Part shown: positions 36,346-47,804 of the stretch, in pieces
Position numbering within the stretch: position 1 is the first letter of the stretch
How the letters are laid out: each line of letters opens with the position of its first letter
From: Flammula alnicola
Taxonomy: Eukaryota > Basidiomycota > Agaricomycetes > Agaricales > Strophariaceae
Length of the DNA stretch: 61,913 nt
Direction of reading: 5' to 3'
Assembly (NCBI GenBank): GCA_015499995.1
Contig: JADNRV010000289.1
Span: 1 to 61,913, forward strand
Made by a program: the position numbers and the translations under genes
Notes under the pieces: model-generated
What the model was told of the DNA's origin: nothing
Seen by the model: the letters and a program-made list of their open reading frames with translations, nothing else
The model's database searches: none

Positions 36346-37120
36346 AAGCCAAGCAGCTATTGTATCTTAAGAGGCTGTCTTGGTTCTACTGCAGTGACTT
36401 TCGTATGTATGAACCAGACTAGGCAAGTAGGGACGCCCTTAGACGTGAATGTCGCACTATGTTTGTATCGATCAAGCATCACAGGGGAACCGGAGACTGG
36501 AGGTGATTCTTGGACCGTGGGTTTGGATTATTTCCGGTCAAGACAAGTGTCCTGTATGAGAAGAGACAAAAATAATATGCACACCCCACGCAACAACATC
36601 GGTTGCAGTTTCTAGCAATTGAAGAAATGGGAATCCGGGTTATATAGATCTCTTGTTATCCTCCTGTGTTCCTGCGTTCACAGCGGGGTCGCAATCGTAT
36701 TTAGCGCATTGTTCACCAGCGTACTGTATAGCAGTATCAACGCGCCCAGGGTCCAGTTATCGCGATTTTCTACCAGTTGGGACTGTCGGCTGAGTTTTGT
36801 GAGTCGCGATGGCCGATAGACAAGCCACAAAAATTTTGAAGCTCTAGACATCTGACAGACTAGAGTCAAGCTGAGTGTGATCTTATCCAAACCCCAATCG
36901 ATAGACCACAGCCACGTCGTTTGATTGGAATCCCCTTACACAACAACCACCACAGCCATCACCTCCATCGTCCCCACCGCCACCAAATCGGTCCTTCACA
37001 ACTCAGCCCCATCGTTTCCCTTCTTTTAGATCTCTTATACTTATACCATCATCATCGTCATCGCAAGCACCACCAAAAAACACACTTAAAGCACGTAAAC
37101 TCGACCCCCAACCCCTAACC
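36346..37120. other. SEC14 upstream region
   Basis: No gene. The 3' part (36940-37110) is a pyrimidine-rich, ACC/CATC-rich leader just before the SEC14 ATG, typical of highly expressed fungal promoters and 5' UTRs. Confidence 0.45.
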
Positions 37121-38750
37121 ATGTCCGCCGTACCACAAGCAGCCAGTGCATCGCCCATGCCAGACGGGATCACTGACCCAAACTACCGCCCAGAGCCGGG
37201 ACGTCTCGGGAATCTGTCGATGACACAGCTCCATACGCTGGAAAAGTTCAAGAAGGAGCTCAAAGAGGAAGGGGTGTTCGTTGAGGAAAGGATGACCGAT
37301 GCGATGCTCTTGAGGTGTGTCTTCTTTCTTTTTCTTTTTCAGTGCTTTGTATTGGATTTGTTCGGGGCGATCAGGGTTTTCAGAATTGGATGGCGATCTG
37401 AGTGGGTTGCAGTTCTTAGGATTTGGTTTGCAGATTTGCGCGTTCGAGCGGTCTTGTGTCCTTTGAGGAGGATGTATTTTGTGCGGAAATTTGGGGCTGA
37501 TTCTTGGGTATTGATTTACCTGTTGTATTTGGATCTACATATGGCGCCAGACAGCATGTGGGGCCCGCGGATCTTCTGGGATGACCACCATCTCATCCTT
37601 CGCCTAATGGTATCCCATCGCCACCTACCCGTTATCGCAGCGATTTGTGTCATTTCCCTTTCTGCATTGTGGCTAGGAATTACGATCGTGAAGGTTGAAC
37701 GATAACACGATTAGCTATCTTGCTGGCGTATGATTCCCGCCCCTGTTTTCGTCGTTCTTCTCAACGGCCATTAGATCTTTCATTTTCATCCTTTTGTCTC
37801 TTGAGTGTTCTTTCATTTCTTGTCATTTCATGAATTTGCAAATCAGAACCCAAAACTGACATACCCCCAATTACTTCCATGTTCTCGTCTCGACATCTAG
37901 ATTCCTGCGCGCACGTAAATTCGATCTGGTGAAAGCCAAGGAGATGCTCCTCAATGCTGAGCAATGGAGGAAAGACTTTGGCGTGGATGATCTTATCAAG
38001 TAGGTTTTTGGTTTCTTTTCATGAATTGCTCGCGGATACATGCTTTGTACCCTTTATGTCCTGCCTATCTGCATGTTTGAACTATATCTGACACGTAATC
38101 TATCTTCAGGAATTTTGATTTCAAGGAAAAGGCGGAGGTGGACAAGTATTATCCACAATTCTACCACAAGTGCGACAAGGTACGTCTCCCTTCCTCTCCA
38201 TCCTTTTTTGCAACCTGATGTCATGTAACAGGACGGGCGCCCGCTCTACGTCGAGCGCCTCGGCATGCTCGACATCAAAGCCCTATACGCCGCCACGACC
38301 CAAGAACGCCAACTCCAACGCCTCGTCTTCGAATACGAGAAGTCCATGATGGAGCGTCTACCCGCGTGCGCCGCGGCCTGCGGGCACCCCGTTGAGACCT
38401 ACTGCACGATCCTCGACCTGGGCGGCGTCTCCCTCTCCAACTTCTACCGCGTCAAGGACTACGTCTTCGCCGCGTCCTCGGTCGGGCAGGACCGCTACCC
38501 GGAGACGATGGGCAAGTTCTACATCATCAACGCGCCGTGGGCGTTCAGCGCGGTGTGGACGGTCATCAAGCCGTGGCTGGACGAGGTGACGGTGAAGAAG
38601 ATAGATATTTTGGGGAGTGGGTATCGGGACACGCTGTTGAAGCAGATTCCGGTGGAGAATTTGCCGAAGGAGTTTGGTGGGGCGTGTGAGTGTGTTGGGG
38701 GGTGCTCGATGAGTGACATTGGCCCGTGGAATCCCCCCAAGGCTGCATAG
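37121..38750 (+). CDS. SEC14: Sec14-like phosphatidylinositol/phosphatidylcholine transfer protein
   Basis: CDS join(37121..37314,37901..37999,38110..38179,38232..38750), 293 aa, close to the usual size of about 300. CRAL-TRIO N-terminal part: [15 protein letters not shown] then [20 protein letters not shown]. Lipid-binding domain: [58 protein letters not shown] and [20 protein letters not shown]. It exchanges PI and PC to sustain phosphoinositide signalling at the trans-Golgi. The first intron is unusually long for this window (586 nt) and partly open in frame, which makes a false extension. The terminal exon is GC-rich with biased codons, suggesting strong expression. Its 3' end is copied at 43584. 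Confidence 0.95.
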
Positions 38751-39125
38751 GCACCTCCGCGTGTGTCCTGCGTTGGGGTTGGAATTTTGGCTTTGGCTTT
38801 GGGCTTGGAGGAGGAGCCAGGAAATTGCTGTGCGCTTGCCTGTTTGTTATTGGATTTGTTGTAGATTTGCTGGAACCGTTTCTTAACTGTTCCCGTCGTA
38901 ATTGGTCTCTTTTCTTCCTTTCTTCTTTGTGTTTGTTCTGTCTTTCTCATCGTTACGTTCTTGCATTTTTTTGCACGCAGAACTGGATTATAACTCATGG
39001 AAATGCATAATCAGCCGTCGAGCGATTTTCCTCCAGCCCGGTAGCACGTGATGATCAAAAGACGGTAAGTAGTCTGCTGAGTACGGCAGTGCTTTGTTGC
39101 TTTCTTTCCCTCACTTAGTCTGTCA

Positions 39126-40200
39126 ATGGCGCCCACGGAGACCCTTCCAATCCCACCCTTACCACGAGGTTGCCTCACACCGCAAAACCGATAAGGATTC
39201 GCTGGACGCCCTTTGAGCTTGCTCTCTTGTTTCCAGATCATTTCATTCCCGCTGCCGGAAACACCTCTTCTCTCACATTGAATTTCTAGGAGACAAGTCC
39301 GGTCAGAAACCCTAGAAAACAAGCCAACAAAAGATTTTGTAGCGAGAATTGGCCCCCCTCGTTCTTGATATGTTTTCAAACCGACCACCGCCCATCCTTC
39401 GATCATTGCATTTAGACCTTCGCGTTATGAGCAAACTTGAACTACCTTGCTCAAACTCCTCAACATTTTCAGCCGAGCTTTATTGGACAGTTTCGCGCTT
39501 GAGGCGCAGGGAGGGTATGTGACTTGGATTTATGTTAACACACGCACAATGTCTTCAAATTGGACCCAGTTGTCGTAGCTGAATAGGTACCTTCCGACAA
39601 CTTGCGTGAATTGGCGCTTTGCGAGATGGGTCCTTTGTACAGCAGCCCGGGGCTACCTCTTTGTATCCCGCTCACCTCATTTGCCAACTTGATGGCAGTA
39701 GAATCACTGGACATGCGAAGCACGGCGTATTCATATATCTTCCCCGCTAGACCATTTGACTCTCCAGCGCCCTACTTCCCACGACTGAAAAGCCTTCTCT
39801 CAATTCTCCATCGCTTGAAGTTTGCAGCTTGTCTGACAACACTCTCAGCCTTTTTCCCAATAACAATATACTCTGGTGACATGCAAGCTCTCTTCCAACT
39901 CATCTACTGCGTGTCTCGCTCCCTCGAACTGCTCGAGCTCTACGGTATCAATTGGCCAGGCAAGTTTCAATCGTACTTTGAATTGCTTACTCGTATCTGA
40001 CGGAATGGAAGGGTTGCTTCATCAGTATCTGGAACCACATTTCCTCGTCGGGTTGGTCGCTCTACGAACTCTGAAGTTGAAGGCAAACTATATTGCCAGT
40101 GTCAACAACGAATCAAGCGCAATGAAGCTATTCCTCGACACGCTGACCTCAGTTACTGCGATCCAATTGCAATTGACTTGGATTTGGGCCAGCACATGAA
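39126..40200 (+). pseudogene. F-box-like (LPQEII family) pseudogene
   Basis: Begins ATGGCGCCCACGGAGACCCT as in the gene at 35037, but the F-box core (QEIINLI...) is deleted, leaving a jump to RGCLTPQNR and a stop. Later blocks survive: NLRELALCEMGPLYSSPGLP, SGDMQALFQLIYCVSRSLEL, and a second-exon-like piece LEPHFLVGLVALRTLKL. Several frame breaks. Confidence 0.75.
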
Positions 40201-40590
40201 ACGGTCATCAACGGACAATGCTGCTTGGACGATGAATTTGATACTTCCCGAACGGCTTGAGCTCGATCAACTTCTCTAAGCAATGCCACGTTTGCAGGCT
40301 TGCGGAGGGTGAAAGTTGTGACTATCTGATTGTTCTGTGATGGTCTAAATGTGGACCCAAAGGAATTTGAGGTCAAAGATGGCGGGCTCGATATGCAGTC
40401 CTTTTTGCCTAGTGTAGGCGCCTCCCAAACGTGAGCTAACAATTCTTCACAAGTGACGGAGCTTGGGTCTGAACTCAGTACTTGGTACATAATTAGTTTA
40501 TGACAGCCAATTAATTGTTTTGATGCGATACCGGTGTTTGTGGCTGGGTATCGAGCCCAATTTTTGGGCAAAGTTATTGATAATCATAAG

Positions 40591-42392
40591 TTACATAAGG
40601 GTGGAGAAGTCAAGGATCAGATGGGTTTTATAATATTCACCAGATAAAACGACTCGGCCACAATGCTCATCGAAAATTACACCCCTGCACTGGTTGTAAA
40701 AGGGGAATTCCTTCCGCAAGACCAGGGGCGGGTCGCCGGATTCGGGGCTGGGGATCGTCTTTTGGGGCCATGAATACCGCAATAAAATCAGAGCACGGTA
40801 TGCTGAGATAACAGCTTGGTTGTACCCAAACGAAGGGACCATTATCATATGCTTTGTGTCAGTTAACTTCACGGTATGGGTTTGGTTGTCACCGAGCTTT
40901 CCACTGCCAGAGGCCTCGTCAATGACAAGGGCATAGAATGTTCTGCAATTGAGAAAGAACATATAAGTGGAGCTCGGAGAAAAGATCGGTTCTGACAGTG
41001 TTTTCCAATGATCATTGTCGGATTCCATTTCTTGCGATGTGCATAATGGCTCCGCAGGCATAGGGTCAAAACGACTGGGCCATGTCGTTCGTTCTGGGAC
41101 TTGAAGGTAGTCAAAGATGGTCAGGTGTAGTCCGTCATTGAGGCATACTCTGTGACCCGGAAGAAGACGAATGGATTTCTTTGGTAGATATAAAATTAGC
41201 GATATCAGCGATAAACCGATGAATTAATCCCTTACTGGTCGCCAAACCCCGGAAATCACGTGCTTTGGATAATTTGCGCCAAGCTCTTGCGCTCGGGTCC
41301 AGTCTACGACAACAGGGAATGAAAGCAGAGGGTCAAATCGAACCCAGCAGTAGGCAATGTGAGAGCCGAGAAGGGACAGCGACTGAAGGAGGTCAGGAGG
41401 TTCCTGGGGAAATGAAGCAAGGCGCTCGGCAGAGAGTCCGGTGGCATGTTGGTGATGATCGAGTACAAGGGATATGCACCAGACTTGTAAAAGATGCACA
41501 GCGGGACTACGAAGTACCAGAGTTGTAGGATCGTATGTTGGGGGTGACACCGTTGCTGTTGTTGCTAGGACAATGTTGAACGTCAACAGGTCTGTTGGCG
41601 AGGTCTGAGAGTAATCCGTCGACATCTTCACCTGCATGATGAACTTGTCCTCGCCATTAAATGGATTCGGGATTAGCGGCACTTGGACGAGAAGCGGTGC
41701 GTCGAGATCCATGTAGTCCAATGTTCCAGCTGGTGTAGCGATTAGCAGCCATCGGCCTCCCTTCACGAGACACATGCGCAAAGGCTTCTCAATCTTCAAA
41801 TCGCGCTCGCGAGGGAATCTGTCCTCCGCAGTCCAAGCGATCTCAGAACTTTTCCAACGCAGGAAGACATGTTCCAGCTCTTCGGCGGTATACATCGCTA
41901 TCGGTCGCTCCAGTGGAAGGGCTCCTGGGTCGGCCGGCTGCATATGTCTGTTGACAATGTCCGCCCAAACTGGTCTCGCCCTTGAGGCTTCAGAGAGACG
42001 TTTACATGTCTGATATGTAATAGATATCAGTAAAAGGGAAAAAAATCTATTTAGACTATTGCATTTACCTGCCTGACATCTAAGACATCTTGCCACTCTA
42101 ACGCCTTCAAAATCTCAGTGAGCAATTCCAAGGGCAGCGCCGTGAGTCCGCGAAGGTCTTGTCCGTAGCTAGTCTGGTAGAGATCAGATATACTGTGAGA
42201 TATTTCTTTTTAATATAGACGAAAGAAGAAAGAATCTACCAGATAAAATCGAGCTGACGCCCAGGCATTACATTTTTCGACCAAAGCCGATGCAACCCTT
42301 CCAACTTCAACCAAGAGCCTGTTTAGAGGGCGAAGTTCACGAAGAATGTATGGGTCTAAAGAGCCAATTATCTGTTCAGATCCTCTGGTCAT
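40591..42392 (-). CDS. F-box protein, duplicated copy 1, about 539 aa
   Basis: Complement join(40591..41178,41236..42009,42069..42173,42240..42392). The F-box spans exons 2-3: LPLELLTEILKALEWQDVLD then VRQTCKRLSEASRARPVW. The rest has strand-rich segments (GGRWLLIATPAGTLDYMDLD, VDWTRAQELGANYPKHV, RVCLNDGLHLTIFDYLQVPE) resembling the beta-propeller-like C-terminal region of many agaricomycete F-box proteins. All exons are in phase. The first exon (start at 42392) is the least certain. Almost identical to the gene at 45650-47479. Confidence 0.83.
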
Positions 42393-42605
42393 TCTTCGGC
42401 TCCAGATGGCCAGATTACGGATCTAGCGGAGGCAGCGTTAGCAAAGTTCAAACATTGGAATGAAACTGAATCTTTATACTTTCCGTAATGTGGGACACGT
42501 GTTGCACAGACGAGTCTCGGACGCGATCAGATTGACAAAATGCAACATAGGAGAATAATAAATATGACTGACTATGGGGACATCGAGGGAGAAAGTGTTC
42601 GGGGT

Positions 42606-43516
42606 TCTGTCACGGTTGCACCCGTGTCGCGAAATGCGGGCCGATATTTCAAGCTCCTCCTAAACCGCCTTCAACATCTATGTTGTGAGGGGCACACGGC
42701 AGCTTGGGGAGCTTTATCGTTGCTGTCAGGGCAAACTATACCTACTTAGGGCCAAGAAACTGACATTAGATATGAGGAGCTTGCTTACTTTTTTTTTTTT
42801 GCGAGCTTTCTGAAGGGGACACAATGGTCAGACGTCCAAGGGGGTACTGAAACCTTAGATATTACCTTACGTCGACAAAATATTTAAGGACCTGGCGGAT
42901 GACCCACCCTCCATCGTAAGCATTACATAACGATCAATATGTCCTAATATAGTATATACGATCAATTTGTCATCCGAGGTGCTGCACGCCGCACGCCCCA
43001 CACCGTCGGAAATGCATGTTTCGCACATCCACTGTCACTGGATCATCTAGCCCCTTGGTGCAATGTCCAAACCAACACAGTCGAGATGATACTATCCATA
43101 TTTAATAAGAAAAACACAAGAAAAACACTCTATCCAGTGCGGAGGATTTTATTTGTCCAGAAAATAGCCTTGTAAATTGAGAGGCGCCCTCAACGCGTGC
43201 TCAAACATAAACTTATAAAGCTTTATGAGATTGATGCGTGATTGGGGTCATGTGACATTCCCTTTCTGGCGTCATTGACTGTAGGTCAGCTTGTATGTGG
43301 TCCCTTTGACAGTTCAAGGTGTTTGAAGGTTGCTAGACACCTCTATTGGTCAATATAAGATGTAAAATATGCTATAATGTGCCTAAAATAGCGGTATATA
43401 GTTAAATATTAAGTACACCTTACAAAAAATTTAGCGGCCTGGCAGCCGACCCTCCCTACCTACGTCAGGCCCGGCATTGTAATCCCGGTACCCCCTTGCA
43501 GACGTCAAACAGTGCT
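42606..43516. other. Spacer between duplication copies
   Basis: No gene seen. Two similar blocks, each containing gcctggcagccgaccctccc or a close variant after an A/T run, lie at about 42881-42915 and 43421-43455. They may be ends of a small decayed repeat. Confidence 0.4.
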
Positions 43517-43586
43517 CGTGATCGATTGATCACCGGTACCACCCATCGACGCCGCTATTGTGACCTACGAAGGATGCGGGGTGCAG
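43517..43586 (+). repeat. 70-bp direct repeat at left border of copy 2
   Basis: Contains cgtgatcgattgatca and gtgacctacgaaggatgc and ends gggtgcag, immediately before the duplicated SEC14 fragment. Partner at 47737-47804. Confidence 0.85.
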
Positions 43587-43838
43587 CGCGGTGTGGACGG
43601 TCATCAAGCCGTGGCTGGACGAGGTGACGGTGAAGATCGATATTTTGGGGAGTGGGTATCGGGACACGCTGTTGAAGCAGATTCTGGTGGAGAATTTGCC
43701 GAAGGAGTTTGGTGGGGCATGTGAGTGTGTTGGGGGATGCTCGATGAGTGACATTGGCCTGAGGAATCCCATCAAGGCTGCCGATATGGTGCTGATATGC
43801 ACGTATAGGATACTGATAAGTTTCAGAAGGTTACTATA
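43584..43838 (+). pseudogene. SEC14 3' fragment
   Basis: Encodes [20 protein letters not shown] sequence, then [20 protein letters not shown] and [17 protein letters not shown], the last approximately 65 residues of SEC14, with one Lys codon lost and a changed C-terminus running on to a stop at 43837-43839. It has no promoter or 5' exons and is therefore non-functional. Confidence 0.9.
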
Positions 43839-44134
43839 AGTATGATAGGCTTTTTTTGATTTTTCCGACAGTTTGTTGTTGGATTTGTTGTAGATTTGCT
43901 GGAACCGTTCCTTATAAACCGTCCCTGTAATCGGTCTCTTTTCTTCCTTTCTTCTTTTTCTTCTGTCTTTCTCATCATTACATTCTTGCATTTTTTGCAT
44001 GCAGAACTGTCCGTCGAGGATTATAACATGTACCTAATGGAATTGGAAATGCAGTCGAGCACGTGATGATCGGAAGACTGCAGTGCAGCCGTGCAGCAGT
44101 GCTTTGTTACTCTCTTTCCCTCACTTAGTCTGAC

Positions 44135-44771
44135 AATGGCACCCACGGAGACCCTACCAATCTCACCCTTACCACAAGAAATCATCAACCTCATCGTCAA
44201 CGAGGTTGCCTTAGACCCCAACCGACAAGGATTCGCTGGACGCCCTTCGAGCATGCTCTCTCGTTTCCATTTCATTCCCGCTACCGGAAACACCTCTTTG
44301 AATTTCTAGGAGACAAGTCCAGTCAGAAGCGCGCAGGTAGACCCATCAAGGTCCTAGAAAACAAAGCCAACAAAGATTTAGTGGCGGGAATCAAAGAAGC
44401 TATACTTTCGCTTTATGCAAACTCGGACTACCGGAGAATTCTGAACAACTGGCTGTAACTCAATATTGTCAGCTGAGCTTCATTGAACAGTTTCGCGCTT
44501 GAGGCGCAGGGATCTGAATTGGATTATTGTTAACACACGCGCAAAGGCCATATTTCTCGCCATATGCTGTAACCCCTCGCTCAAATCGCTACGTGTTATA
44601 AATATCTTTAAATTGGATCCAGTTCTCGTAGACGGACAGGTACCTTCCAACAACTTGCGTGAATTGGCGCTTTGCGAGATGGGCCCTTTGTATAGCAACC
44701 CGGGGCTCCCTCATTGTATCCCGCTCACCTCATTTACCAACTTGATGGCAGTAGAATCACTGGACATGTGA
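44135..44771 (+). pseudogene. F-box-like (LPQEII family) pseudogene
   Basis: Retains the start APTETLPISPLPQEIINLIV then NEVALDPNRQGFAG, out of frame after about 35 codons. Later matching blocks: NLRELALCEMGPLYSNPGLP and NLMAVESLDM followed by a stop. Counterpart of 39126-39720 in copy 1, but it keeps the F-box core lost there. Confidence 0.75.
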
Positions 44772-44842
44772 AGCAGGGCATATTTATATACCCTTGCTTT
44801 TCCTATCCGGTCGTGTCCTACTTCACTACCTCCCTCTGTTAA

Positions 44843-45244
44843 ATGGCGACAATGCAGGCTCTTGGGCTGCTCTTCTCACAAGAGATTATTAATCTCATTA
44901 TCGACGAAGTTGCTTCAGGAAGGACCTTGGATGGGAGGTTATCGGGCACTCTCCTAGCCTGCTCTCTGATTTCAAAAGCATTCTATTGTCAGTCCCAGAA
45001 GCATTTCTTCTTCCACATGCAATCTATGGTCGACGTTTACTCAGATACCGCGGCCTGGCTCATAGGCATCCTGGAACATCTCGATGGCAAGAACCTGTTG
45101 TCCATAATTCGATCGATCACAGTTGTCTTCGAGATGAGTTTTCATATGCATCTCACAGAGAAGATGGTTAGCCCGACGGAAAACCATGTCGTCCCCCTCC
45201 TTGAAGTCATAGCGCTCATTAACATCCAGAAATTTTTTCCTTGA
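44843..45244 (+). pseudogene. Truncated F-box-like gene, 5' part
   Basis: ORF of 133 codons: LLFSQEIINLIIDEVASGRT, LLACSLISKAFYCQSQKHFF, LEHLDGKNLLSIIRSITVVF, stopping after NIQKFFP. This is the first third of the family; it most resembles the pseudogene at 24537-25531 (HPDSENLLSIIRSIAVIVD). Could be transcribed, but the leucine-rich body is gone. Confidence 0.65.
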
Positions 45245-45560
45245 TACTGACAGCACAAATCGATGGGGATGGAGACTGAGGTAGTGAATGAGGGAAAGAA
45301 GGCAGCACGGCAACAAATCCTTCATATGACCAGTAATCCATTCTTAATTCGTTGATTTTTGCTAGATTGAAGGATGCCCTTTCGGAGGGCTGGTGATGCT
45401 CCAATGGTATGTGCAAAGGTTATATATTTGAAGATAACTAGTTCGCATAAGTCATCGGATTGAACATGGCATTCATAAATGAAATCGGCAGATAGTTGAT
45501 GTAGAAGAAATGTAACAATTTTTAAGAGGAGAGCGGTTTTGGTACGATCACTGAACCTGG
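45245..45560 (-). pseudogene. Inverted F-box fragment
   Basis: Minus-strand SERASFNLAKINELRMDYWS and YEGFVAVLPSFPHSLPQS match SERAFFNQAKIDKLKMTYSS and YEDLIALLPSFLHASSQ in the pseudogene at 24537. It points towards the preceding plus-strand fragment, so one F-box copy has been split and inverted. Confidence 0.65.
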
Positions 45561-45649
45561 CTTGACGACATTATATTTTTGACGCGACACCGGTGTTTGT
45601 GGTTGGGTATCGAGCCCAATTTTTTGGCAACATTATTGATAATCATAAG

Positions 45650-47479
45650 TTACATAAGGGTGGAGAATTCAAGGACGAAAGGGTTTTGATATTTATGATC
45701 AGATAAAATGACTCGACCAGAGTGCTCATCGAAAATTATAACCTTGCATGTGTTGTACAAGGGGATCTCCTTCCGCAAGACCAGCGGCGGGTGGCCAGAT
45801 TCAAGACTGAGGTTCGTCTTTTCGGGCCACAAATACCGCAATAAAATCAGAGGAGCTCGCCGTGATGAGATAACAGCTTGGTTGCACCCAAATGAAGGAA
45901 TCAACATTGTATGATTTGTGTCAGTTAACTTCATGATACGGATTTGGTTGTCAGCAAGCTCCGAATGGGCACGATTTCCACTGCCAGATGCCCCACCAAT
46001 GATGAGAGCATAGAATGTTCTGTAATTGAGAAAGAACATATAAGTGGAGCTCGGAGAAAAGAACGGTTCTGACAGTGTTTTCCAATGATCATTGGGGGAT
46101 TCCATTTCTTGCGATGTGCATAATGGCTCCGCAGGCATAGGGTCACGACGACTGGGCCATGTCGTTCGTTCTGGGACTTGAAGGTAGTCAAAGATGGTCA
46201 GGCGCAGTCCGTCATTGAGGCATACTCTGTGACCCGGAAGAAGACGAATGGATTTCTTTGGTAGGTATAAAATTAGTGATATTATTATCAGCGATAAACC
46301 GATGAATTAATCGCTTACTGGGCACCAAACCCCGGAAATCACGTGCTTTGGATAATTTGCGCCAAGCCTTAGCTCTTGCGCTCGGGTCCAGTCTACGACA
46401 ACAGGGAATGAAAGCAGAGGGTCAAATCGAACCCAGCAGTAGGCAATGTGAGAGCCGAGAAGGGACAGCGACTGAAGGAGGTCAGGAGGTTCCTGGGGAA
46501 ATGAAGCAAGGCGCTCGGCAGAGAGTCCGGTGGCATGTTGGTGATGATCGAGTACAAGGGATATGCACCAGACTTGTAAAAGATGCACAGCGGGACTACG
46601 AAGTACCAGAGTTGTAGGATCGTATGTTGGGGGTGACACCGTTGCTGTTGTTGCTAGGACAATGTTGAACGTCAACAGGTCTGTTGGCGAGGTCTGAGAA
46701 TAATCCGGCGACATCTTCACCTGCATGATGAACTTGTCCTCGCCATTGAATGGATTCGGGATTAGCGGCACTTGGACGAGAACCGGTGCGTCGAGATCCA
46801 TGTAGTCCAGTGTTCCAGCTGGTGTAGCGATTAGCAGCCATCGGCCTCCCTTCACGAGACACATGCGCAAAGGCTTCTCAATCTTCAAATCGCGCTCGCG
46901 AGGGAATCTGTCCTCCGCAGTCCAAGCGATCTCAGAACTTTTCCAACGCAGGAAGACATGTTCCAGCTCTTCGGCGGTAAACATCGCTATCGGTCGTTCC
47001 AGTGGAAGGGCTCCTGGGTCGGCCGGCTGCATATGTCTGTTGACAATGTCCGCCCAAATTGGTCTCGCCCTTGAGGCTTCAGAGAGACGTTTGCATGTCT
47101 GATATGTAATAGATATCAGTGAATGAACAAAATCTGTTTATAATATGTCATTTACCTGCCTGACATTTAAGACATCTTGCCACTCTAGCGCCTTCAAAAT
47201 CTCAGTGAGCAATTCCAAGGGCAGCGGGGTGAGTCCGTGAAGGTCTTGTCCGTAGCTAGTCTGGTAGAGATCAGATATACCGTGAGATATTTCTTTTTAA
47301 TATGGACGAAAGAAGAGAGAATCTACCAGATAAAATCGAGCTGACGCCCATGCATTACATTTTTGGACCAAAGCCGATGCAACCCTTCCAACTTCAACCA
47401 AGGGCCTGTTTAGAGGGCGAAGTTCGCGAAGAATGTATGGGTTTAAAGAGTCAATTATCTGTTCAGATCCTCTGGTCAT
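45650..47479 (-). CDS. F-box protein, duplicated copy 2, about 547 aa
   Basis: Complement join(45650..46255,46319..47098,47156..47260,47327..47479). Same four exons as the gene at 40591, with all frames open. Differences include a two-residue insertion (RAQELRLGANYPK), a six-codon longer 3' exon around GSGNRAHSELADNQ, and scattered substitutions concentrated in the last exon. Both copies intact means the duplication is recent or both are kept by selection. F-box in LELLTEILKALEWQDVL; the target is unknown. Confidence 0.83.
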
Positions 47480-47736
47480 TCTTCGGCTCCAGATGGCCAG
47501 ATTACGGATCTAGCTATAGCAGGAGGTCAGCGTTAGCAAAGTTCAAACGTTGGAATGAAACTGAATCTTTATACTTTCTGTAATGTGGGATCACGTGTTG
47601 CACAGACGGGTCTCAGACGTGAGATCAGATTGACAAAATGCAACATAGGAGAATTGAGAATAAATACTGACTAGGAGGACATCGAGGGAGAAAGTGTTCG
47701 GGGTGTTGCACTTTCTGGTGCACTTTCATCCTACGT

Positions 47737-47804
47737 CGTGATCGATTGATCAATCGATCACCATCGACACCGCTATCGTGACCTACGAAGGATGCTGGGT
47801 GCAG
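47737..47804 (+). repeat. 68-bp direct repeat at right border of copy 2
   Basis: Partner of 43517-43586, located in the 3' flank of EMG1. Confidence 0.85.

Larger units (their letters stand above)
38546..42605. repeat. Segmental duplication, copy 1 (about 4.06 kb)
   Basis: Collinear with 43584-47704. It begins inside the last exon of SEC14 and runs through the SEC14 3' UTR, an F-box pseudogene and a complete F-box-family gene to catcgagggagaaagtgttc. The interior differs at one place: 39720-40500 here versus 44800-45560 in copy 2. Confidence 0.92.
43584..47704. repeat. Segmental duplication, copy 2 (about 4.1 kb)
   Basis: Collinear with 38546-42605; ends at gaaagtgttcggggt. Relative to copy 1, the middle (44800-45560) is replaced by pieces of another F-box pseudogene. 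Confidence 0.92.

Noticed and set aside
37121..37705. 194-codon ORF from the SEC14 start
   Set aside because: Read-through into the first intron; the conserved protein continues at 37901 after a normal acceptor.
42881..43455. Paired similar blocks as ends of a transposon
   Set aside because: Only about 30 bp alike, direct not inverted, and no target duplication found.
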